From NCBI RefSeq assembly GCF_009796865.1, contig NZ_CP047028.1:3162001-3226000 (forward strand): a stretch of DNA of 64,000 nucleotides, read 5' to 3'. Source of the stretch: Formosa sp. L2A11. Lineage in GTDB: Bacteria; Bacteroidota; Bacteroidia; Flavobacteriales; Flavobacteriaceae. Under the pieces are notes generated by a model. That model was not told the origin of the DNA, searched no databases, and was given only the letters and a program-made list of their open reading frames with translations. The translations under genes and the position numbers were made by a program. Below are positions 7,528 to 15,354 of the stretch, piece by piece (within the stretch, counting starts at the first letter, position 1; each line of letters opens with the position of its first letter).

Positions 7528-9207
7528 CTAACGACTGATTTCTTTAGCCCAATCCCCTCTATAAATTATTTTTTGGTCATGAATTTTAAAGGTAAACTTA
7601 CCATACCTAACAGAGATTCCTGCAGATGCATTTACAACCCAACAATTATCAGGAATAGTAAATAAATTTTCAGCAGTAATTATTTTTTTATCCATTTGAT
7701 CTTGAATAGGAACAGTTACTTGTGGGCCTACATCCCATCCAAGATGTGTATTATAGCTTACTATTAAATCACCAATTAATTTAAAATTTTCATTGGTTTC
7801 TATTGTTGTTTTAATGCTTCCAACTTTTGTATCGTTTAAATCTGTTTCAGGTGTAACTTCTATAGTTAATTTAGGCAAGTCTATAGCTGTTTTAGAAGCC
7901 AGAATTATAATAGATTCGTTTTTAACACTATTACCTTCTCCATCAAAAAACTCAAAAGCAAGCTCCATGGCTTCTATACCAACTGGATTAATGGTTAATT
8001 GATCTGCAAAATAACCTTCGCTTGTTATGTTTTTAGAATAGATAATTTTATCACGGTTTTTTACAACGACTTTTTTAATCGTCGCATCATTATAAAGTTC
8101 TATAGGTATGGTTGTATTGGTGTGTACTGTTTTGTTTTTAGGACTTATAATAAGCCCTTTCATATAATCTCGCATGGCAAACCAAACAGGGCGTGGTGAA
8201 CCGTATTTATCGTTTACATCTTTGTAACCCCAAAATCCAAACCATTCTTCTGGTTGCTCTTTATTATGTATGCTTTTTTCGCCACCTTTCCACCAACCAT
8301 CTGCATAATAGAATGGGCACATGCCTACTGCCCCAGCATCTATAAGATCTCGGTAATTAGAAACCAATCCTTCGCTTTGTTCTTTTAAGGTTCGTGAGCC
8401 AAAACTACCAAAACCTCCTTTTGGAGATACCGAATGTCCAAATTCAGTAATTATAAAGGGTTTATCTAATCCGTTTAATTCATTTAAACCTTTAATATAA
8501 TCTCTAAATCCCATGGTTGCAGTTTGACCTTCGTTGTAGCCATAGCAATTGTAAGCGTATACATCATACATATCTTCATTCATCCAATCACTAATCATCG
8601 CATTTGCAGAAAGTGTTACTGGTATATTTGGATGCCCCTCATGAATCATATCTACCATCATTTTCATGAGGTCTTTAAATGCCTTTGCTGAAACTTTATG
8701 AATGTGATCTGTTTGAGGTTCGTTAATAACTAAATACGTAATTATGCAATCGTATTTTGGTGCATATTTCAATATATTTTCAAGCTGAGTTTTACAATGG
8801 TTTATAAATTTAGGGTCTCTATAATCTTCTTCTGGATTAACTTCTAAACCCATAATCAATTTTAAACCCGATTCTTGCACCAATTTTAATTGTGCTTCAG
8901 AAAACTGACTCCAAGTTCTAATTGTATTATAACCTCCTTTTTTAATGTTATCGAGATCAAATTTCATTAACTCCAAATCATCTTTCTTTTCATCTTCATA
9001 AGGATGTTGTCCTGGACGAGCTCCTATTTCGTAACCGATGGCTTTAATAAAAAACTTTTTTCCATTAAGGTAGTACCAATTGTCTTTGATTTCAATTTTT
9101 GTTGCTGTTGCTGTTGCTTCTGTAATCGTTTTCGTTTCCGATTGTGAACATCCGCAAATCAGTAAGGTCAGACTTGCAATGCATAGTAATGCTAAATTAT
9201 GTTTCAT
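7528..9207 (-). CDS. Lipoprotein glycoside hydrolase, clan GH-A TIM barrel
   Basis: From the ATG at 9207 the product is about 559 residues with a lipoprotein signal (LLCIASLTLLICGC, Cys at about 19). The catalytic TIM barrel spans residues about 40-350. VINEPQTDH carries the probable acid/base Glu after Asn, and IITEFGHS the probable nucleophile Glu, the arrangement of clan GH-A (GH2, GH5 and relatives). A C-terminal beta-sandwich region follows from about 370. The substrate cannot be told. I chose 9207 because it starts directly at the signal peptide; upstream in-frame codons read through non-coding sequence. It is probably anchored in the periplasm or outer membrane. Confidence 0.85.
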   Translation of the reverse strand: MKHNLALLCIASLTLLICGCSQSETKTITEATATATKIEIKDNWYYLNGKKFFIKAIGYEIGARPGQHPYEDEKKDDLELMKFDLDNIKKGGYNTIRTWSQFSEAQLKLVQESGLKLIMGLEVNPEEDYRDPKFINHCKTQLENILKYAPKYDCIITYLVINEPQTDHIHKVSAKAFKDLMKMMVDMIHEGHPNIPVTLSANAMISDWMNEDMYDVYAYNCYGYNEGQTATMGFRDYIKGLNELNGLDKPFIITEFGHSVSPKGGFGSFGSRTLKEQSEGLVSNYRDLIDAGAVGMCPFYYADGWWKGGEKSIHNKEQPEEWFGFWGYKDVNDKYGSPRPVWFAMRDYMKGLIISPKNKTVHTNTTIPIELYNDATIKKVVVKNRDKIIYSKNITSEGYFADQLTINPVGIEAMELAFEFFDGEGNSVKNESIIILASKTAIDLPKLTIEVTPETDLNDTKVGSIKTTIETNENFKLIGDLIVSYNTHLGWDVGPQVTVPIQDQMDKKIITAENLFTIPDNCWVVNASAGISVRYGKFTFKIHDQKIIYRGDWAKEISR

Positions 9208-9267
9208 GTACTTCTTATTTTTATTGTTCACAATGTGTTTATGTTTTATTAGAGGTATTGTTTTAAC

Positions 9268-9299
9268 ACTAAAGTTAACAAATAAATTACAGATAGAAA
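9268..9299 (-). promoter_or_regulatory. Promoter-like box upstream of the glycoside hydrolase, matching 3404-3435
   Basis: 31 of 32 bases are identical with the box upstream of the ECF sigma gene. It contains TAACTTTA, near the Bacteroidota -7 consensus, about 65 bases upstream of the start codon at 9207. Confidence 0.45.
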
Positions 9300-9425
9300 G
9301 TGTATGAGATCTTTCAGAAGTAAACAATAACAAGCAATTACTTGTAGCCATTGTGCCTGTTGCAAAAGTTAAGAAAAAAGTAGTAATGCAATTGCTTAAA
9401 AAACGAACGTTTCTTATCTTTATGT

Positions 9426-10354
9426 ATGCAGGGAAAAAAGACATATCAAGAGAAGCTATTCAATCAATTTAGACTTAGTGAACGTGTGCCAGAAGCCAAT
9501 TTCTACCGGCGGCTTCATACCGCTATAGATCTTAATTTTCTTAAAAAAACCACTCAAAAGTTCTATAGATCGAGCAGACAAAAAAGCATCGATCCCTTTA
9601 TGTTTTTTTAACTTTGTTTAATGGGATATTTAGAAAATATTACCCTGCACTCTACCATTAGCCGTACACGACAATTATTTCCAGAAGACGTTTTTGAACG
9701 CTGTGTATCCGCAGGTATGGTCGCTGGACACACGCAAACAATAGATTCTGCTCCTGTAAAAGCCAATGCTTCCATGGATACTTTAGAACTTAAAATTCCT
9801 GAAGAAGATTTAGAAGATCACCTACGTCAAATTCGTAACATTAGCAATCGAGATAAGCACACCCCTTTAAGGCAATCTAAAGAAGATAAAAATCAGCAAA
9901 CTTTATCTGCATCTCACAAGGAATTACAAGCTATAAAAAGCCGTAATATCAAATGGGCAAAAGATCAAGATGCTCGCCCTGGAGCCGGTGCTAAAGGCAG
10001 TCGTTATACGAGTAACAAAACACATTATAGTCCCACAGATCCTGACGCACGTATTAGTGTAAAACCCGGTAAAGCAAGAAAACTTAATTACCTTAGTCAG
10101 CTTACTGTAGATACTGCAAACCATGTTATAAGCGATATAAAAGCGTATCTACTATTGGTATCAAGCAAGCTAATAAATGTATGCAACTCTCCGCTATTGC
10201 TTACAATCTCAAAAAATATATGAAATTTATTGAAAAACGTACTAAAAGCGATGCAAGAGTACTTGCCCTTTATTTTAGCCTCAAAAACACCCTCTATAAA
10301 GCTATTAATACGCTTTTAAGACCTTGTAAATCAACTATAATATTAACTGTATAA
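9426..10354 (+). pseudogene. Defective IS1182 transposase
   Basis: The first 61 residues match the intact transposase, then AAA (Lys) has become TAA after DPFMFF. In the same frame the match continues (GYLENIT...) with deletions, including loss of the helical region around RKLIAHCSMR. It then runs through IDSAPVKANAS until the large deletion after SDIKAY, which removes the second Asp and catalytic Glu and shifts the frame into the 3' tail. No active product is possible. Confidence 0.9.
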
Positions 10355-10360
10355 AAACAG

Positions 10361-10385
10361 AAACCGTCTCTAAAGACGGTTTTTT
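10361..10385 (+). terminator. Terminator of the defective IS1182 copy
   Basis: The same AAACCGTCT / AGACGGTTT hairpin with T tail as in the intact copy. Confidence 0.8.
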
Positions 10386-10445
10386 ATTATAGTTGAACTA
10401 TGTATTATAGACTTGTGCAACGATTACCATTGTTAGGTGTTGTTG

Positions 10446-12371
10446 TTATTCAAAGTCTGGCCAATCTTGAGGAATTAATCTTTCTTCTCCATCTCTAGGC
10501 CATTTGTATTTAGTTGCTTTTCTATATTTTTCGTTTTTATGTAAATAAGCGTGTTCTAAAACGATAACTTGTAATCCTTTTTGATTTGCAACTTGATTGA
10601 ATATAAAGTTAAAATGCTTTTCAAGAGCATCTTTATCTTCGTCAACTATATCTTGATCTATTAAATCTTTAGGGTAATAAGGTCTACTAACTTGATCTAT
10701 AACAATTAGTCCTGGAACAGGGCTTTTCTTTATTTCAAAAAATTTATGTAATGCGAACATAAACGCTAAATGTATACTCAGATAGTTCTCATCTGAACCT
10801 ATTGAAGAAAACTTTTCAATATCACCTGTTTCGTTATTATAAAGCTCAATTGTTGGTGTTTTGGAAATAAAATTAATACTGTCTTCTTTATATATATCGT
10901 CAATTGGTAAAAAAGATAAATTTTTTGTTGCAATGTTTGATATAAGTCTTTCTGCTTCTTCTATTTTTTCTCTTCTTTGAAGTACTCCGTATTTTTTATT
11001 AATTTCGTCATATTCATCAGAATATCTCGTTAATTTTTCTTTATCAAATTTTTCAATTTCTTTTTGATTATCAATGTAATATGAAATTCTGCCTAAAGTT
11101 CTTAATTTCATATTATTATTGTCTTTCTGTTTACTTGCTACATCTGATTCTTTTATTAAATTTTGTATTTGCGTTTCTATTTTATGTATTTCTGCCTTTT
11201 TATCTGTTATTGATGATTCTAGTTCTGAAATATAACCTTCCAATTTTGGTTTATATTCAGCAACAACTTGGTTCTCTTTCTTTAAAGAATCAAAAGACTC
11301 TTTTATAAGTTTTGAAACTTCATTGGATTTAGTTAAATGTGTTTCACAAATAGGACAACTACCATTGTCAAAATTAAATATTTCATTTACACTCAATTTT
11401 GATGCTTGATTCTTTGTTATTGATGTAAAATCAGAATGTACAGATCTATTTTTATGAGCAGCATTTTTTTTGCGTTTTAATAAATTTAACTCGGATAGAT
11501 AGCTGGTTTTTAAATTTTGAAACTCATTTAGTTTTTTATCATTCTCAAATACAATTTTATTAGGTTGCCAATCTTGAAGATTCTTAAGTTTATTAACAAT
11601 GGAAGAGTTTTCTGTTTCATTGTCTTCTTTTTTTAATAAACCTACTTGAACAGCTTCATTATAAAGCATATTTGACTTTGAAATAGATTCTTCTTTATTT
11701 TTATGATAAGCAAGTTCTTTTTTTTCTTCGCTTTCGATTCCTTTTTTTAATCCTTTAAGTTTTTTTAAAGCTTGTAATTCGTCAATACTTACAGCATTTA
11801 AAAAATAAGGTAGTGAAGGGATTATTTGTTTTGAAGCATGTGCATCATCTAAACCATGTAGAATTATTTTACTACTATCAATTACTCCTTTATCTAAATA
11901 CAGATATGGTACTAATTGTCTAATTGAAATATTATTTATATTGGCTGTTTCATCTATGTCAAAATCATTAAAATTAATAATACCAAAACGTTCTGCTAAT
12001 AATTTTCTTGCTTGTGGTTCTTTTATATTACCTTTTAATTCATTTACACTTGTAGGAATCGGAACTTTATTTCCTATTTCTATGTACATATTCCTAGAAC
12101 TTTGAGACTTTTGACTAATCTCACGAGCAACTAATATTTCTGTATTATCTTTTACAAATTTGATAGCAACACAAGAAACTTTTTTCTTAATTAGATTAGA
12201 AAGATTAATACTTGAAGAACAAAGACAATAATCAATTGTTTCTATTATATAAGTTTTACCTGTTCTTGATGCTCCTGTGATTATTGTAACATCATTAGGT
12301 GTAATTTCTAAAATTCTATTCTGGTTATGTTGACTATAATATATTATTTGACTTATGTTCCATCTACTCAT
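10446..12371 (-). CDS. ABC-3C system ABC-type ATPase (DUF3732-like)
   Basis: A 641-residue SMC/RecN-like ABC ATPase. The Walker A region is TGASRTGKTYIIE (residues about 32-44), followed by a long coiled-coil middle (about 200-470) broken by a zinc-hook-like CPICETH motif near 340. The C-terminal ATPase half contains SSIGSDENYLSIHLAF (signature-like) and PGLIVIDQVSRPY (Walker B). This is the layout of DUF3732 ATPases of the three-component ABC (ABC-3C) systems, proposed anti-invader conflict systems. Its ATG overlaps the stop of the middle-component gene by 4 bases. Confidence 0.85.
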   Translation of the reverse strand: MSRWNISQIIYYSQHNQNRILEITPNDVTIITGASRTGKTYIIETIDYCLCSSSINLSNLIKKKVSCVAIKFVKDNTEILVAREISQKSQSSRNMYIEIGNKVPIPTSVNELKGNIKEPQARKLLAERFGIINFNDFDIDETANINNISIRQLVPYLYLDKGVIDSSKIILHGLDDAHASKQIIPSLPYFLNAVSIDELQALKKLKGLKKGIESEEKKELAYHKNKEESISKSNMLYNEAVQVGLLKKEDNETENSSIVNKLKNLQDWQPNKIVFENDKKLNEFQNLKTSYLSELNLLKRKKNAAHKNRSVHSDFTSITKNQASKLSVNEIFNFDNGSCPICETHLTKSNEVSKLIKESFDSLKKENQVVAEYKPKLEGYISELESSITDKKAEIHKIETQIQNLIKESDVASKQKDNNNMKLRTLGRISYYIDNQKEIEKFDKEKLTRYSDEYDEINKKYGVLQRREKIEEAERLISNIATKNLSFLPIDDIYKEDSINFISKTPTIELYNNETGDIEKFSSIGSDENYLSIHLAFMFALHKFFEIKKSPVPGLIVIDQVSRPYYPKDLIDQDIVDEDKDALEKHFNFIFNQVANQKGLQVIVLEHAYLHKNEKYRKATKYKWPRDGEERLIPQDWPDFE

Positions 12372-12847
12372 ATCTGTATAGCTAAATGATTATAAATTGT
12401 TTTTACTGAGTTAACTTCCCCCATCCAACCCCCTAATCTTTCAGAGCATTTAAATAAATGGTCAAAATTATATTTTTTGTTTTTTATACTTTTCTTTACT
12501 GAATTTAAATTCCCTTCTTCATTTATTGCAAATATATTTTTGAATAAACCGTATTCTATAGCTGGTTTAATAAATTCATTGGAATCATTTATTCTGTCAG
12601 AAATATTTAAAATTATTGATGGAGTTTTTTCTATCCAACCAAAAAAACCTGTTCTTACACTTGTATTATCAAAGCTAGAGGACAAATCATTAGATAATAT
12701 TATGGGGAGTACAATAATAATCAAAGGAAAAGGAACACCTGATTTATTTTTTTTTGCATAACCATTACAAAAATGAAATATTATTAGTGAACACAATGCT
12801 GGATTTGTTTCTGCAAAAATGTCTATACTTTTGTTATTCATCTTCAT
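12368..12847 (-). CDS. ABC-3C system middle component
   Basis: A 159-residue protein with the features of ABC-3C middle components: an N-terminal ETNPALCSLIIFHF helix, a PFPLIIIVLPIIL hydrophobic segment, and a later FGWIEKTPS segment. These small proteins are always encoded between or beside the ABC ATPase and the effector subunit; they probably bridge them. The ORF overlaps the upstream effector gene by 14 bases and the downstream ATPase gene by 4, showing tight translational coupling. Confidence 0.75.
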   Translation of the reverse strand: MKMNNKSIDIFAETNPALCSLIIFHFCNGYAKKNKSGVPFPLIIIVLPIILSNDLSSSFDNTSVRTGFFGWIEKTPSIILNISDRINDSNEFIKPAIEYGLFKNIFAINEEGNLNSVKKSIKNKKYNFDHLFKCSERLGGWMGEVNSVKTIYNHLAIQI

Positions 12848-14057
12848 TTTTAGAATTTATTAATGTCATATAATCTTGATGCCAACCAACTCTTTTCTCC
12901 TTGGATAAAATTTGATAGCTACCTCTAATTAGATTAGGATTATTGTAATTCGGAGATATGTTTTGAAGTTGATTTATAGATTCTGAATGACTCCAATTTA
13001 AAAGGTTTCTTCCTTTTTCTTTTTTACCTTCTTCTGTTGACTCAGATATTTCATCAAATTGGTATGACCATTCTTCTATTAGGTTTTTATCATATTTATG
13101 AAGTTTAGCTGATGAAGGTAAATTGTTTTTTATCCATATTCCTCTTTGTATTCTTGCTTTTAATTCAGTAGTAAATGAACGCCTTTTTTGTGTTGGAGAA
13201 GCATCAATAATGTTTAGTTGTTGAAGATGTATAGGGTGAGTAAAATCTAGTTCAGGTAAAGTTTGTTCATCAATATCATCAGTAAAACCGTCATTATATA
13301 GTTCAGCATTTTTTTTAGACACATATTCTAGTAGCTCACTTAAATATATTGATTCAGTTCTTTCTCGGGTTAGTGATTTTACAGATTCTCTATCCCACCA
13401 AGCTATTATAAGTTCGGCAAGAGCGATATGGTTTTTAGGTTGTACACTTTTTTTAATTCTATTAATTACTTCTTTTTGGGCGTTTTCAATGGAAAAAACG
13501 GAAGTATTAATTATCGTGTTTTTTAATAATTTTGTTCTTTTAGTTCCTAATTTTATAAAAGCTTCACAACCTTTAAATCTACTTTCATATTTTAATTTTT
13601 TTTCTTTTTTCCCTGCTTTTAATAAATCAATATTTTCTTTTTCTATCAATTTTCTAGAATCAATAACTCTTTTAGCTTCTTCCAATAAAAGCTTTTCAAG
13701 TTCAGTTCTATCACCATTTTTAGATTTTAAAATGTTCAAAGGGTTTTTATCATCGAGTGACGCGACGGTTGAAAGAGTGAAAGTACCATCGGTAGAATCA
13801 TTATTATTTATAAAGTCACACCAAACTTTAATTGTTTTCCATAAATCATCATTTTTAATTGAAATTTTAGTATTTGTTGTAGTTTTATGTTTTAATTGAT
13901 GAAGGTTTTTTTTATCTCCATCTTCATGATAAACATCGTCAAGTGTTTCTATACTAACAAATGAATCCTCATTTTCTGATTCAAAAAGACATATCAATGC
14001 ATAAATAGATTGATAATAGTATCCTAAAGCTGGTCCTACTGCACTGTGATTTGTCAT
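12834..14057 (-). CDS. ABC-3C effector subunit with predicted PD-(D/E)XK-type nuclease N-terminus
   Basis: A 407-residue protein and first gene of the operon. The N-terminus reads GPALGYYYQSIYAL, then VSIETLDDVYHEDG and LHQLKHK. The Asp-Val followed by Gln-x-Lys matches the restriction-endonuclease-like core seen in Cap4/DUF4297 and ABC-3C effectors. The C-terminal part (about 230-400) is a helical domain of the kind that varies among ABC-3C types and may sense the target. The probable role is cutting nucleic acid when the ATPase sensor is triggered. Nuclease activity is inferred from the motif only. Confidence 0.75.
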   Translation of the reverse strand: MTNHSAVGPALGYYYQSIYALICLFESENEDSFVSIETLDDVYHEDGDKKNLHQLKHKTTTNTKISIKNDDLWKTIKVWCDFINNNDSTDGTFTLSTVASLDDKNPLNILKSKNGDRTELEKLLLEEAKRVIDSRKLIEKENIDLLKAGKKEKKLKYESRFKGCEAFIKLGTKRTKLLKNTIINTSVFSIENAQKEVINRIKKSVQPKNHIALAELIIAWWDRESVKSLTRERTESIYLSELLEYVSKKNAELYNDGFTDDIDEQTLPELDFTHPIHLQQLNIIDASPTQKRRSFTTELKARIQRGIWIKNNLPSSAKLHKYDKNLIEEWSYQFDEISESTEEGKKEKGRNLLNWSHSESINQLQNISPNYNNPNLIRGSYQILSKEKRVGWHQDYMTLINSKNEDE

Positions 14058-14075
14058 TTCTTTTGTAATTACACC

Positions 14076-14228
14076 TAACTCCTTTTATCAAAACTAAATA
14101 ATCGCTTATCAAGACTAAAAAAAGGGATAGTGTTAATTTATATACTAAATATAATTCTTTAATACTAGGGATAAAAACGGGAAACCGTAAAAGACGATGT
14201 TTTTAAGACAAATTATTTTGTTTTGTTT
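14076..14228. repeat. Dispersed repeat, copy B (near-identical to 7248-7396)
   Basis: About 152 bases, differing from copy A at only a few positions. The arms 14084-14102 and 14212-14231 pair imperfectly (TTTATCAAAACTAAATAAT against its near-complement), giving an attC-like long hairpin. It lies immediately upstream of the ABC-3C operon and must contain or replace its promoter; TAGTTTTG inside it fits TAnnTTTG on the minus strand. Confidence 0.7.
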
Positions 14229-14263
14229 AAATTACCGCAACTTGCAATTGAAGACCATATCAT

Positions 14264-14309
14264 AAAAAAAGCTTACAAAATCAAATGATAGATTTTGTAA
14301 GCTTTTTTT
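14264..14309. terminator. Strong bidirectional terminator hairpin
   Basis: A perfect 19-bp stem (AAAAAAAGCTTACAAAATC and its complement) with an 8-base loop, with A and T runs on the two sides, so it can act in either direction. It separates the GNAT gene from the ABC-3C operon. Confidence 0.9.
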
Positions 14310-14376
14310 ATTAATGTCTATTAACTTAATATAAAGTATTTTTTCATATCAGTTCTAGGTTAACTTGGCAAAACAC

Positions 14377-15064
14377 CTATTTTTTTCGATACAACCACCA
14401 ATTCATATCTCGAGTTAACTCGTATCCTAATTTTTTATAAAGAGAAATTGCTACGTTTCCCTTGTTTGTATGTAAAATAGGTGTTTTTTTGTGCTTTTAA
14501 AATGGCTTTTGTATTATAAGCTATTAATTGTTTAGCCAGTCCTTTTCTGGTGTAATCTGGATGAGTTACAACAGCACTAACTTCAATAAAAAGATGTGTT
14601 TGCATACGTTGTCCGGCTATAGAAACTAATTTACCATGCTTAAATATACCATAGTAATTTCCCATTTCAAAGGTTCTTTTTTTATAATAACCAGGCATAA
14701 CCAACCAGACTAAATCATAAATCTCATCCATAAAAGTGTCATCTAACAGCACAATTTCTTCTGTGATTTGTACGTCTGTTAACGAGTTTAAAACCATCTG
14801 GCAGCCATTTACTTTTCGTTCTAAAAAAACCTTGCTTTCATCTACAATTGGAGTTTGATGCTCTGAAACGTAAAAGAAATCTTCCGACGTTTCTAAATAT
14901 GTGTTTGAAGCTTTTGCTGTTTTTGTTTCATCGAAAAAAGCCCCAAAAGGACAAATCTCGGGATTATAAAACTGTACACCATCTAGTTCTACAGCATATT
15001 TTTTATGTGTTTCATTTAAGGAATACCAAACGGGATTTTTTAATTGATGTTCTAAATCTATCAT
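14377..15064 (-). pseudogene. GNAT family N-acetyltransferase, frameshifted in an A7 run
   Basis: From the ATG at 15064 the product is a GNAT-type acetyltransferase with an N-terminal extension (MIDLEHQLKNPVWYSL) and the acetyl-CoA domain from about 120 (LVSIAGQRMQ, VSAVVTHPDYTRKGLAKQL). The frame ends early at 14435. After a run of seven A (14484-14490) the other frame continues as HTNKGNVAISLYKKLGYE and then WWLYRKK to a stop at 14377, the usual GNAT C-terminus. One A fewer restores a protein of about 228 residues. This may be mutation, phase variation or a sequencing error. Confidence 0.75.
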
Positions 15065-15159
15065 TAAAATGAATAAAATTAAGTTTAAATTGGAGAAGCC
15101 TTGGCGCATTCAAGGTAACTCACAACTTTTTTAAAAGGTTTGTTGCGCATTTTAAATAC

Positions 15160-15167
15160 CAAAGTTA
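15160..15167 (-). promoter_or_regulatory. Candidate -7 box for the GNAT gene
   Basis: TAACTTTG on the minus strand is an exact match to the Bacteroidota TAnnTTTG box, about 95 bases upstream of the GNAT ATG. No convincing -33 TTG was identified. Confidence 0.4.
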
Positions 15168-15204
15168 GCAAATACTCTATTCTTATCTTGGTAAAAAAAG
15201 GAGA

Positions 15205-15296
15205 ACACTAGTTATAATACTAAACATAAAAGTAAAACAAATTAGCCTGACACCGTGATAGGAAAACCATAATTAGATGTATATTTTTAAGTCAAG
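15205..15296. repeat. Dispersed repeat, copy C
   Basis: Matches copy D (16350-16440). The core 15217-15245 agrees at 28 of 29 bases, followed by a GGAAAACC-TAATTAG segment also seen, more loosely, in copies A and B (GGGAAACCGTAA). It lies in the gap 15110-15354 between the GNAT and LytM-like genes, which has no other feature except the -7 box. Confidence 0.65.
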
Positions 15297-15354
15297 TGAA
15301 GAGTTAATACGGTTTTAGTTGTGTTTTACTGCAGTAGGGTATTAGACATAGTTT

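Larger units (their letters stand above)
9354..10427 (+). mobile_element. IS1182-family element, internally deleted copy
   Basis: About 1.07 kb with the same ends as the intact copy (TGCCTGTTGCA at left, GATTAC at right) and CATTG on both sides (9349-9353 and 10428-10432). Relative to the full copy it lacks about 86 bases and 24 bases near the 5' third and roughly 550 bases in the catalytic half. It could move only if supplied with transposase from the intact copy. Confidence 0.85.
10432..14079 (-). other. Cassette-like unit framed by a perfect 9-bp inverted repeat, holding the ABC-3C operon
   Basis: GTTAGGTGT (10432-10440) and ACACCTAAC (14071-14079) are exact complements and enclose only the three-gene operon, 5 bases beyond its stop and 13 bases before its first ATG. 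GTTAGGT fits the integron core GTTRRRY and ACCTAAC fits RYYYAAC. The ends differ in sequence from those of the unit at 6478-7251, as expected for cassette-specific pairs. Confidence 0.5.
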
